Part shown: positions 31,226-41,575 of the stretch, piece by piece
Position numbering within the stretch: the stretch's first letter is position 1
How the letters are laid out: each line of letters starts with the position of its first letter
From: Eupeodes corollae
Lineage: Eukaryota; Arthropoda; Insecta; Diptera; Syrphidae
DNA: 64,000 bases
Reading direction: 5' to 3'
Assembly (NCBI RefSeq): GCF_945859685.1
Contig: NC_079148.1
Location: 37,273,946-37,337,945, forward strand
Program-made: the position numbers and the translations under genes
Notes under the pieces: generated by a model
What the model saw: the letters and a program-made list of their open reading frames with translations, nothing else
The model's database searches: none
What the model was told of the DNA's origin: nothing

Positions 31226-31562
31226 TTATTGCCCAATAAAACAACGTTATGATATTAAAAATGTCATATCGCTCAAAAAGGCCTCTTTTTCAGAAGAAAA
31301 TACAGTGCCATATTGCCGAACTAATTTTTAAATATCATAACGCTTAAGCTACTTAGTTGACATATCTCCCAAAAAATATAATTTTTTTTCAATATTTGGA
31401 CATTCTGACAAATTTTGTATTTATTTTTTCAGCGATTTTTTAAAAAACTTGTTGGGCTTTGTGACCAATTTTGGGCTTTATTACATTTTTTAATTTGTGC
31501 GTTATGGGTTTGTGCGAAAAGACCTAACGCCCAAGCCTCATGACCTAATAGCCTGATGGAAA
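31226..31562 (+). repeat. Family C (GCCC/GGGC-rich) repeat, copy 1
   Basis: Begins TGCCCAATAAAACAACG and contains a spaced series of GCCC, GGGC and 'cccaaa' motifs in otherwise AT-rich DNA, with 'gcgttatgggtttgtgcgaa' near its right end. Similar sequence is found at 46236-46632 and 50430-50735 in the same orientation. No coding capacity. Confidence 0.7.
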
Positions 31563-32040
31563 GTATTAAAACATCTATAAATTTACCCTAAACTGAATTT
31601 TAAATTAGGAAAGAAAAATCATTTTTTTAGATTGGTTCTTATTAACCGATAGCTTAAGTGCAGCAAGAATCCCACACAAGTCGGCTCAAGTTCTCAAGGG
31701 ACTGTTGTGCCACATTTTTATTGTAACACAACACTTGTTTGATTTACCAATTCAACATGTGTCACAGCTAGTGGCACAATTGAATTATTAAAGAAACCGT
31801 AATGTTACCGCATAGTTTCATGTTACTGAACCGTGAATTGGCAACAAGCTTGACTTTTTTCTGTCAGGATATGTGATAAGCACAAAACGATTGACTTCTT
31901 GGAAGACAAAAATTACAGTCGTAGATAAAAAATCATAAAAAATCATAAAATGTGATCTTATATCTTTCGAATAAAGTAAATTGTATACGTCAAATTAAAA
32001 AATCAACTTTGTATTATTCCATTTTAAAGCATAGAACCTT
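31563..32040. other. AT-rich spacer with a short inverted repeat
   Basis: No gene. A hairpin-forming pair lies at about 31753-31790 (AATTCAACATGTGTCAC and GTGGCACAATTGAATT). Confidence 0.4.
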
Positions 32041-32043
32041 TAA

Positions 32044-32392
32044 TGGCTGAATCACAAAAACGCTTCAGCTTCGGCTTCACTTGACGTTTACGAGTTCAGT
32101 CATAGAAATTCAATGCATGCTATCACAATGGATCTTCGACCTCACGTTTCGTTTGACAATCGTAAGGAAAAGAACGTAATGTAACGTAATGTGACTCCAA
32201 ATGGAAGCTCTAGTTCAATTATCTGAACATTTGCTTTATCTGACAGCTCAACAGCTCTAAAAATATGTCAACAAACAAAATATTTGCTCTTTGGAGGGAT
32301 GAAATAATAGAAATGTCATTCAAAGCAACCTCGAAGCAGGCCCACCATAACGCAAATGAAGCCGAAGCTAAAGCGTGTTTGTGATTCAGCCA
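32044..32392. mobile_element. MITE with ~36-bp terminal inverted repeats
   Basis: The left end TGGCTGAATCACAAAAACGC continues to GCTTCGGCTTC, and the right end is its inverted complement with a few mismatches. The 349-bp unit is flanked by TAA on both sides (32041-32043 and 32393-32395). A 3-bp TAA duplication with TIRs of this length fits PIF/Harbinger-derived MITEs. It contains no open frame of note. Confidence 0.8.
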
Positions 32393-32395
32393 TAA

Positions 32396-33729
32396 GAAAC
32401 ACCCTTTATATATGTTCTTAGTAATTATTTATTACTGAACATTATTGTATCTTAGTTTGAAAGTCTTTAAAAATAATCAAACAAAAACTAACATCCTTAC
32501 TTAATTTAATTAACACATGTGACGTAGGTAAGTTTACAAAAAAAGAATTTAAAACTCTTCTAAGAGAACAGAAAAAGGACAATTTGTGCACTGAACTTCT
32601 CTAATTAACAAAAAAAAAAGGCTCTTAAGTCCCCAGATTCAAAATACCCTTTTCAAAACTAACAATGTGGTTAAATCCTCTTAAAAACTTAAAACAAAAG
32701 TTAAACTAATTTGTTTTATTTTATTTTTTAGAAAAAAAAACGTGTTCTTTTATCCTTACATAAGTTACAAATGCTTTCTAATAAAAAAAGATAAAAACGT
32801 TTAAAAATAAATTCGAATGAATTGAAAATTCTTTAAAAAAAGTTTTTTTTTTCTGACATCATCAAAGGGACATAAAAATGACACATTTTTTTGTGTTGAT
32901 TTGAAAAGTAAGCCAAAGGCAATTATTGACACTCGTTTCATACAAAGCTAAAATCTCTTGAAGGCAGACATTCAATACTGCTAAAATGATCAAAGGATAT
33001 GCTAGTACATACATAAGGGAAGTCTATTGAAAATCCATCGCAGGCTAGAATAAATTGAAGTTTTTATTCAGAAGTAAAAAAAACACACCCACATCAATAT
33101 TATTGGAATAGAGGAAAATCCAATTGACTTCTCTTGTGCAGCGTGTTCGAACTTCGAATTAGCCTTTATCAGCATCTACTTCAAAGTTGTACTCTCGAAT
33201 ATAGTATGGACGGGGACGATGGATAACAATGTCCGTCCATCATCAAGACCTTTACATCTCTATACCACAGTTTACAATTGTAGGTGAATTTCGCATGTAT
33301 TTAAAGTGCAGGTCAAACAAGTTAAAGTCTAGATTTTGCGAATTCTGAACATTTAGAATATGGTCAGAAAACGACATCGCTTTTCCCTTTGATTTGATAG
33401 GTATTAATTCCAAAAATGGACTGTACGCATAACCTACTAAAATGTAATGCAATTTCGTGCTAACTTCTTGAGCATAAGGCCAATATTCCACAAAGTGCAC
33501 TTATGACTCTCTTTTTTATTTTTTTTATTGAGTTTTGCAAATTTCACCTGTAATTGTATGTTCGTCAAAAAAATTGAACGCAATTCTGACTCGTGATGAG
33601 GGACAAATTTAAGCCGTAACTACCGCAAAGCACCCACATATACCAATAATTTATGGTTTGTTATATGTAATAATAGCAAATGGTCAAAAGTCCACATCAG
33701 TATTTTACTTAATTTATAAAGACCTTAGT
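32396..33729. other. AT-rich DNA, no gene recognised
   Basis: A minus-strand frame at 33252-33500 (82 codons) has no recognised domain. A short stem with TGGACGG and CCGTCCA lies at 33206-33240. Confidence 0.45.
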
Positions 33730-34100
33730 CCTAAAATCAGCTGTAAACGTAGCTTACTCCAATAGGATGAATTTTTATGCAATACTCATATTGACTTCTA
33801 GATTACGTCCAGAATTCCACAATGTGGACTTAATTCTCTTTTACTTTTTTAAGTTAAAGAAATTTGTTGTAAACACAGCTTATTGAAATAGGATTAAATT
33901 ACATACTATAGGTTCTCTAGGTTTGTAAGTTCAAAATTCCACAATGTGGACTTAATTCTCTCTTCCTTATTAGGTCTGAAAAATTTGTTGTGAACTAAGC
34001 TAACTCCAATAGGATGATATTTCATAATATAATATTCATGTTGACTTCTAGATTCTAGGTCCACCATGTGGAATTCTCTAACTTTCTTTAAGTTTCAGCC
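33730..34100. repeat. 122-bp tandem repeat, three units
   Basis: The motif CCACAATGTGG (third unit CCACCATGTGG) starts at 33817, 33939 and 34061, exactly 122 bp apart each time. Flanking words such as AATAGGATGA, TTGACTTCTAGATT and ACTTAATTCTCT also recur in phase, with considerable divergence between units. The core is a perfect 11-bp palindrome in two units. Confidence 0.8.
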
Positions 34101-35639
34101 TTTTTGGTCTACAAAAGTGAGTTCATGACGATTTAAAAGAAGCGCAAACTTGTCATATGTGGATTTTTATTTCATATACTTTTTTTTAAATTTGCAAATT
34201 AAACAAAAAACAAACTATAGTGTGTTGATAATTTATAACTGATTTGTGTGATAAAGACTTTTTCAGCCTTGCTCAATACAAAATAAATGGAACTGTTAAG
34301 GAGTTATGACCGGACCATGCGCGATCATAAAGAAATTCCCCTTCATCTGGTGTGAATTTAATTGCATTCAATTGATAAAGGAGAATAACTTTCGCAGCAA
34401 AACTGGGATAGTATAGGTTGATACTCCCCCCTTCCATCACCATCTTCATACCACCCACTATGCCATCATTGTAATCCATGGAAGGATAAACACGACTCGG
34501 AGAGACTTCAGTAGGTTCACATTCAAGAAGCGTAAATCCGCCCGCATTTCAATTGTGTTTCACGATTGTTGTTTGCTTCCCTATATCCGACATCCTTGGG
34601 ACTTTTAAAGCAATAAAAAATGGTTGGCTAGACGGACGTGACTATGGTCGCGTTTTTTTTGTTTTGTTTTTTCGTAACTCTTAAACCAACAACAACATGA
34701 AAAAAAACTTAAATCAAGTTTCCCGGTGTGAAAACGTAATAAATTTCCCCTAGCGGCTTGCTGGCAGATGGGAGATGGAAAAGAAGGAGTTTTTCAAAAT
34801 GGAGATTCTACGACTTTTCTCAAGAAAGTGTCGAGTTTTGGTATAATAAAATTAAAGTTCTTAGTTTGTTGTCTACATTCTATGTTTGGGGGTGGGTATA
34901 AAAGAGATGAACAAACAGTCCACGTCGGTCGGTCGTCGTCGAAGACTTTTAAGGGAAATGTATATTTTGTAACCTTGTGGGATTCGACGGGTGGTCGTGG
35001 GCGCTCGGTGAGCTACGATGTTGATGTGGTGCATATTTATTATATTGAACATAAGTTCCGCATTGCGCTTTGTTATAAAGTTTGTTTCGGAACTAATAAA
35101 AAACGCTTATAGGGATAGTTGATTCAATTCTGTTGAGTATTTGGGTTTGGGGACTCGCTATATGAAGGAGTTCGTGTTTTGAGATGCTGTATGTCGGGAG
35201 AGAAAGGATAATAAAATTCATGAGCAGCTATAACTCAACGCTATGTACTTAGCGATGCGATGACGACGACGGACGTTGTGTTTTCAATTTTTAATCCAAA
35301 CAATAATTGATGTGGAAGATCCTATTAAAGGAATGATGATGATAAAGTTTGAGAAGTTTTACGAAATAAAGTCCATAAAGTAAACATTTAGACTTCTTCT
35401 TCTGTAAATTTGTAATTATATACAACATTGTTTTTGTGTGTTAAAGATATTAATCGAAAAACAAATCTAAACAAAGAGAAATACTCTCAATATACCTCCC
35501 TGAGTAAACCGACTAGAATTTGTCTTAAGTATTAAAAACTTTAAAGCTTCTTGTGCGTGGAAAGTTGTTACAAAGGCGGTTTTTCATGCCTTCTTAAAGT
35601 TGTCACGCGACGTGGTAAGTCTCAGTTTATTGTGGCATG
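34101..35639. other. Non-repetitive DNA, no gene recognised, possible promoter
   Basis: Higher sequence complexity than its surroundings. A 115-codon ATG frame (34768-35112) shows no domain and contains the TATA-like site at 34897, so I do not call it a gene. If a host gene has its first exon in this window, this is the likeliest place, but no splice or coding evidence was found. Confidence 0.4.
34897..34930 (+). promoter_or_regulatory. Candidate TATA-type core promoter
   Basis: TATAAAAG at 34897-34904 follows a G-rich GGGGGTGGG stretch and is followed by CACGTCGGTCGGTCGTCGTC from 34921. A start about 30 bases downstream would fall in the CGTCGG region; no clear initiator matches there. Evidence is the motif alone. 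Confidence 0.3.
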
Positions 35640-35960
35640 AATACAAAAAAAGCATCCAAGGAGAACCATAACGAAATCATTTTTTTTAATTGATGATATT
35701 GGATGTAGTTTTCACGATTTTGAAACGATGTTACAAATCTTCAATTTGGAAACAATAAAGTTGGCCAAGGCGTTCCCATCCATTTTTAAAAAGAAAAAAT
35801 GTTTAATGATACCACGACTCCATAATTCGTACAAAAAGATCCACTCTTTGGATGCTTTGGCTGCTGGTCAATAACTATTCTGAAATCCAGGTGCAGATCG
35901 CACCGAAATAAAAATGAACCTCGTCAGAAATCACAAAACTTTCTGTCCAATAAAAGTTGT
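35640..35960 (-). pseudogene. Highly degraded mariner-type transposase relic
   Basis: The minus strand contains DEVHFYFG (compare SDEAHFWLNG in the copy at 63319-63793), and further on ELWSRGII before a phenylalanine-rich stretch (compare GLYAGGIIGPYFF). Order and rough spacing agree, but stops and shifts are frequent. Tentative. Confidence 0.4.
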
Positions 35961-36289
35961 TTAAGGTTCAAACTGCAAAGCCATAACGAAGTGTACAGTT
36001 ATAAGGCTCCAATTGTTGAGTCAATTGGACTCTGTAATAGAATAATTCGAGATCTTAGCTCGAAATGTTGAACTGTTAAGTTCGATTGCGAGTTGATATT
36101 TGAGATTTGAGTCTCACTCTCTAGGCTTTAGCAACAACATTTTTGTCAACGTCGGACATTTTTGCCAGTGTCAAACCTTTGATCTTAAAAGAAACCACAA
36201 TATGGAATCTATACAGATAAATTATATTGATTACTTACGAAAGTCAAGTACCAAATATTTTATGAATTTATTAAATATGTTAAATAATG

Positions 36290-36490
36290 TTTAGTTTGCA
36301 ATATTTACATCTTAAGCTTGTAGATTTGAGACCGTCATTTGTAGAATCAATGATTATTAATATTTTGTTAAATAAGAGGACTATTAGCGTCATAGTTGAA
36401 CCTGCTAAAAACAGTTTAAAGTTTTAAATTCCTTGTTAACTAACCTAGCCTGACTTAGATTGAAATACAATCGATACAGAATAGTTGGAC
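36290..36490 (+). repeat. Family E repeat, copy 1
   Basis: Shares with 62450-62610 the words GTAGAATCAATGA, TTAAATTCCTTGTTAACTAA and AGCCTGACTTAGATTGAA in the same orientation. At both places it lies near family A-like sequence. Non-coding. Confidence 0.55.
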
Positions 36491-36639
36491 ATGAAAGCGT
36501 TGGTGTATTGAATGACCAGACATAAAGCAAAACTTTAAAAACTCTTTGTGTCCAAAAAGAGGTGAAGTATTTATCAAGGGAAGTCTTTCAGTGTATGGAG
36601 ACAAGAAAAATCTGCAGGCCAGGGGAAAAAAACGGAGAA

Positions 36640-36960
36640 AAAATCTTAAAAACCTACATTGAATACTTTGTGTTCTATCAATTTGTACGGAATAGTATGT
36701 CGCCCATACAACGCAAGCTATTCAAAAATTGCCCTAACAAAAGAAACATACATAATTTTAATAATATGTCGATCATGGAACTCTCGGGAAAATCTTTTGA
36801 CGACATTAAGTGTTTTGTAAACTGTTTTTATAATACAACTATAGTAATTAAATAAGATAAAAGCAATGGACCAAGGTGTCTCCCTTGAGGTACACCAGAA
36901 ATGACTTTAAATTGAATTCGATGAATTTTCCCAACACATATGACCGTACGTATATCAACA
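36640..36960 (-). pseudogene. CR1-like LINE, small RT fragment
   Basis: The minus strand reads ISGVPQGRHLGPLLL near 36850-36895, matching SGVPQGSHLGPLLF of the CR1-like copy at 52831-53247. At 36690-36730 it aligns at base level with the region around 52450 (LEYGCAIWAPYYS in that copy). The sequence between has been lost by deletion. The plus-strand frame 36562-36855 is a shadow. Confidence 0.6.
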
Positions 36961-37094
36961 ATAAGTAGACTTCCAACTTCTTGGACTTGGGCTTCTTGGA
37001 AGCAGATTCACTTTTCCATAATTTGAAACTATTCAGCTAATAAACGTATTCTTCAATAAATTGAGTTTGGTATGTTTCTTGTTGAAACCATAGA

Positions 37095-37338
37095 TCCTAA
37101 ACATTATGAATATAAGTTTAGTTTTTTTGCTTACAGTCAGTCTTTTGTACGTTTTCGACTTAAGTTATGAAGGGACACGTAAGCAGTAGTTGTAGAGGTT
37201 ATATATAGGTGTAAAGGGTAAACGTTGATCGTTGGTATTTACAATAGTTATAGTTACCTATAAAGAGACATAATTATGTACCAAATGCATTAATTCCATA
37301 AAAGATAGGAATGTTATTGAAATTTTGTCAAAATAATG
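37095..37338 (-). repeat. Family D repeat, copy 2
   Basis: Reverse complement of 2232-2610: the words GTATTTACAATAGTTATAGT and AAGCAGTAGTTGTAGAGG are shared. Here D lies just outside the inner end of a family A arm, in opposite orientation to copy 1. Confidence 0.6.
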
Positions 37339-37410
37339 GGCCTTTTCGGGCTCATGTATAGGATTTGATCTGGTGAGATGGGAGGGGGTAACATTTAATA
37401 CAAGTAAAAA

Positions 37411-38565
37411 AGAGGCTGGGATCCAACCCACACTGATAACTTCCCATCCCGTCTGTCGATTTGTCTTGCTTAAAAGTTTGTCTATATGTACTCGTATCAA
37501 TTTTTACCAAATTTGCGTACTATTTTTTGTAGATTTTATTATTTATGAAAAAAAAATGTTGGATTTTTCTATAAAAATTACTGAATATCAAACACAATGT
37601 GTTCTTTGAAATAAAATAAGTTTGAAATTATTTATATTTTTTTAAAAGCTATTTGAGTCGAAAGTAAATTTTTACCAAGTTTTAGTATTGTTTTTTTTTA
37701 GAGTTTTATTTTTTGTAAAAAAAATGTCAATTAGATTTTTTTCAAAATTTTACTGAATGTTAAAAGGAAATAAGCCAATGTCTACAATTTTTAAAAAGAT
37801 ATTTGAGTCGAAAATCAACTTTTACCAACTTTTATAAATTTTTTTTAGGTTTTTATTTTTTGTAAGAAACTGTCAACTTGATTTTTCTCAAAATTTTTTA
37901 GAATGTTAAAAACAATATTTCTTATATGATAAAATTAGTTTGAAGCATAAATTTAAAATTTTTGAAAAGATATTTGAATCGATATTCAATTTTGTCAATT
38001 TGATTTTTCTCAAAATTTTATCAGATGTCAAAAACATTATTCTTCGTTGCACAAAATTGTTTTGGAGATTAAATCATATTTTAGTCGTATAATTTTGGAG
38101 GTGACAAATTTTTTTTTCAGTTTTATTGATTTATAAAAAAACTGTTAAATGGATTTTTTTTCAAAAAATATATTTCTTTGATATGACATTACAATATATT
38201 CTATACAATTTAATTCAAGTCTCTAACGTTTTTGGTTCGTAAGATATTTAGGGTTAGCCAAAATTTTCACCTTTTTTTCAAAATGCTATGGTAAAAAACC
38301 ACCCACGCAATTTTCTTGAGAGCCCTTTCTGCATCTTTCTGCCTTATTATCTGTGAAACAAAATTTATTTGAAATCGATATCTCTTCTGGTTCTTGAGCT
38401 ATGGAAGACGAAAAAAACGTCGCGAACGTACGGACGTACACACGCACGCAAAGACATCTTTCTAAAAATCTTTTATTTCGACTCTAGGGACCTTGAAACG
38501 TCGAGAAATGTCAACATTTTCAATTTGACAAATCTGACCCATTACAATAACTTCCTATGGGAAGT
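37411..38565 (+). repeat. Family A arm, copy 2, uninterrupted
   Basis: Complete arm from inner end (GAGGCTGGGATCC, then GATAACTTCCCATCCCGT) to outer end (ACTTCCTATGGGAAGT). It includes about three internal ~170-bp units between 37500 and 38000, the GGTTCGTAAGATATTTAGGG block, the TTTCTGCATCTTTCTGCC block missing from copy 1, the ACGTACGGACGTACACACGC tract and the CTAGGGACCTTGAAACGTCG block. It provides the order of modules against which the other copies can be read. Confidence 0.85.
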
Positions 38566-38569
38566 TAAT

Positions 38570-39055
38570 AATTAAAAAAAAAACTTATTTGATTTAATTT
38601 TACCTGAAAATTAACTTTGTCTTTAAAAATTTAAATGCCATTTTATAAATCAAAAACCTTTGATTTTTCAATTTTTTTTTCGAAAATCGTTAGAGCGTTT
38701 TTTAATAAATTTTGTATATATAATTTTTTTTCAATTTTATTTTAAAAATATAATAAAACTTAAAAAAATCTATCGGTTTGTTTTTGAAAAAATTCCAATT
38801 TTCGTTTTTGGACCAAAAAATTGTACGACTGTTAGTTTTGATCTTAAAAAATGAAAAAAACCTTCCAAGTTTGAACTCAATGGATCCAATGGTTTTGGCT
38901 GTAATAGCGTGGACAGACAAACAAAAGAGACCGGACGGAATCGCGGAACCCACTTTTTAAGTCTTCGCTACCATCTATCATGTTTGATTAAAATTTCGAG
39001 TTCGAAATTTTTCACGAATGCAAAACTTGCCTTATAGTTCCTATATGTCGCAAGT
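38570..39055 (-). repeat. Family B repeat, copy 2
   Basis: Reverse complement of 1365-2190 with an internal deletion. It begins a few bases beyond the outer end of family A copy 2 and ends at GCAAGT, the complement of ACTTGC, the B terminus at 1365. Contains TCCGGTCTCTTTTG-type complement of the CCGTCCGG segment. Confidence 0.65.
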
Positions 39056-40184
39056 AAAAAGTATTTCTTTGCGTCTCAAAGTCACTTAAGACTTTAATAA
39101 ATAATAATATACATCACAATACGTATTCACTATTGGTGAACCAAAATCAACTGTAGCAGCAATTTAAAGTCAACAACTGACCACTGTTTGAAATGAAAAT
39201 AAAAAGTTTTTTTAATAAAATCTAAATTATTAAATACTTTAAGTGTTTAATACTCGTAGTTAACTCTTTAAACTTAAGTTCATATCGGTATCAATAAGGG
39301 TAATGGTTATGGCGCTGAAATGGCATGATGTTGAATAAGGCCATAAATATATAATTTTTCAAAGTGAAAAACAATATTATTTCAGATTATAAACAATTTG
39401 TTGTCATTATTGGTGAAATTCTACCCTGCTTTAGTTTGCAAAGTATGATGATAAATAAATATCAAATGTATATTAGTATAGAAAGCATTTCTAAGAATTT
39501 TATTTTATGCGTTGTATATATTAGAGCTAATTAATAATTCAATAGCTTTTCCAAACGAAAAATAAGCTAAAATATGCGTGTGATGGGAGCTATTATATAC
39601 GTTAAGTCAAGTCACAGTTGTTACTTTTAATGGTTTTTCCTTCATCTTTAAGAAAAATCTCTGCAACAAGCTCGACCTTTAACTTTTGAAAATGTTGTAG
39701 TTCAGTGTTCCAGGTATACAATTTCTTTCATTAGCACCTACACTCATAATAGTCAGGGAAATTTGTAAATTATTTCCAAAACAAAAAAAACTTTCCTATA
39801 TATTGGTAATAAATTACGTTAGCAAAATCTAATTTAATTAAACTGTAACAATTACTCTAACAGAAAATATATCCTCACGTACATTATTTTTCTAGAATTT
39901 TTTCTATGAACCTTTGATTTTCTGTATTTGGTCTACATACCATGAATTAAATTTATTTAACTTTGGCAGTTGTTTGGTAAGGGTCGCTATTTTTGCACTT
40001 ACCTGTTTCGATTTTGTCTAAAAGTTCGATATTATAACAATAATTAATAACATTTTGTGTGAGATGAAAAATTGGAAGTCTCTTAAACCTTTCTCTGTTT
40101 TCAAAATGTTTGAGTCCAAACCCGTTTCCTATCATCTTTTTTTTTTGTTTTTGTTAGTTTTCGTGTTTTGTAAAAAAAATCGTA
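39056..40184. other. AT-rich DNA, no gene recognised
   Basis: No repeat shared within the window and no supported frame. A frame at 39953-40135 is a chance ORF. Confidence 0.45.
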
Positions 40185-41575
40185 TACTCACAAAAGCCCC
40201 TTTGACATCACCTTGAGTTCTTCCGATTTTGTCAATGTCATCAGCATATGCCAGTTATTGGACAGACTTTTGAAAGATAGTGCCTCTAGTGTTAAAGTGT
40301 GAGCTCTGCATTATTCTTTCAAGCACGATGTTAAAAAAGTCGCATGACAGCGCATCATCTTGTCTAAAGCCTTTTTTGACATCGAAAGGTTCTGTTAAGT
40401 TTCCAAAGTTTATGGAGCAGCGTGAATTCTCCACGGTCATCCTGCACAAACGGACGAGTTTTTCAGGGATACTTAAACTAGACATGGCACTGATAATGAT
40501 CTATCAGGTTGTTGGCGATGGGATTTAGATGTTCACATATTACGGCAGAGAAGATTTTACAAGCGATGTTAAGTAGACCGATTCCTCTATAGTTGGTGCA
40601 GTTCAGAGGGTATCCTTTTTTCAGGATGGGGCAAACAATACTGGGGTTCCATTTAAAGGGCATGCTTTTCCTCCGACCATATTTTACAGATTAGTTGGTG
40701 CATGCTCCTTACCAACTTATCTCTAGCTGCTTTAAAGAGCTCGGCATTCAAGCCATCCACTCCAGCGGCTTTATTAGACGTCAGCTTAGATATGGCAATC
40801 TTTTCTTCGTCTAAGTCGGAAGGACGGGATTGTTGGCTTTCGTCGTCTATGTTGAATGGATCATCCTGCCTGACAGCGGAATTCGGTTCGTCGTTGCCGT
40901 TATAGAGTCTGCAGAAATGATCCTTCCATATCCATATCGTCAGCATTGACTGCAGTTCCACTATGATGTTTCCACTTTCGTCTTTGCAGCCTTCGGTTCT
41001 AGGTTTATGTACCTGTGAATTTCGTTACACCTATTCATAAGACTTTCGAACTTCATTCCTGCTTTTAAACCTCTCAACATCTTCGACCGCACGCTTCTCA
41101 TCTGAGAAGTCAGCGTTTCTCTCACCTCTTCTGCTCATAGAGCTCATGAGCAGCTCTCGTCCTTTTATGAAACGCCGCTTTGCGTGACTGTTGTTTGGCT
41201 GCATTTGCCTGCCGACATTCCTCATTAAACCAGGGGTTACTTGTTGGCGGCTGTTTAAAACCCAGCACATCAGAGGCGGCTTCTTTGATTGCATCTTGGC
41301 AATGTTGCCACTGGTTTTCTATACATTTTGTTGGCGGCAGAGAACTTCGAGAGGGGTTACTTGTAACTCGGTTGGAAAAGGATTTGGCGATCTCTTGCGA
41401 TTGTAGCCGTTCGACGTTGTACCTTCTCCCAGCACCTCTCTGTTTTGACTTGGATCTAGAATAGATTAAGCTGAAAGTCTGCTCTAGTAGGTGTAAGACC
41501 TTGCGCCAAAAACGCCTACCTTCTTTGGGAAGATGTCTTCCAAAATGTACTGCAAACTTATCCAATTTTAACCAA
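40185..41575 (-). pseudogene. RTE-type LINE, copy 2
   Basis: Minus-strand fragment of the same family as 17419-23795. From right to left: the linker with SNPWFNEECRQANAAKQQSR (41122-41240), SKLTSNKAAGVDGLNAELF (~40740-40800), NYRGIGLLNIACKI (~40560-40610), GFRQDDALSCDFFNIVLERI (~40310-40380) and YADDIDKIGRTQGDVKGA (40200-40250). It is truncated at both ends: no endonuclease and no C-terminal tail. A deletion near 40480-40500 removes the FIDFKAAYDS catalytic segment. Not functional. Confidence 0.85.

Noticed and set aside
33252..33500. 82-codon minus-strand frame
   Set aside because: No recognisable domain and no relatives in the window.
34768..35112. 115-codon ATG frame on the plus strand
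   Set aside because: No domain, the TATA-like site lies within it, codons look random, and no splice partner is seen.
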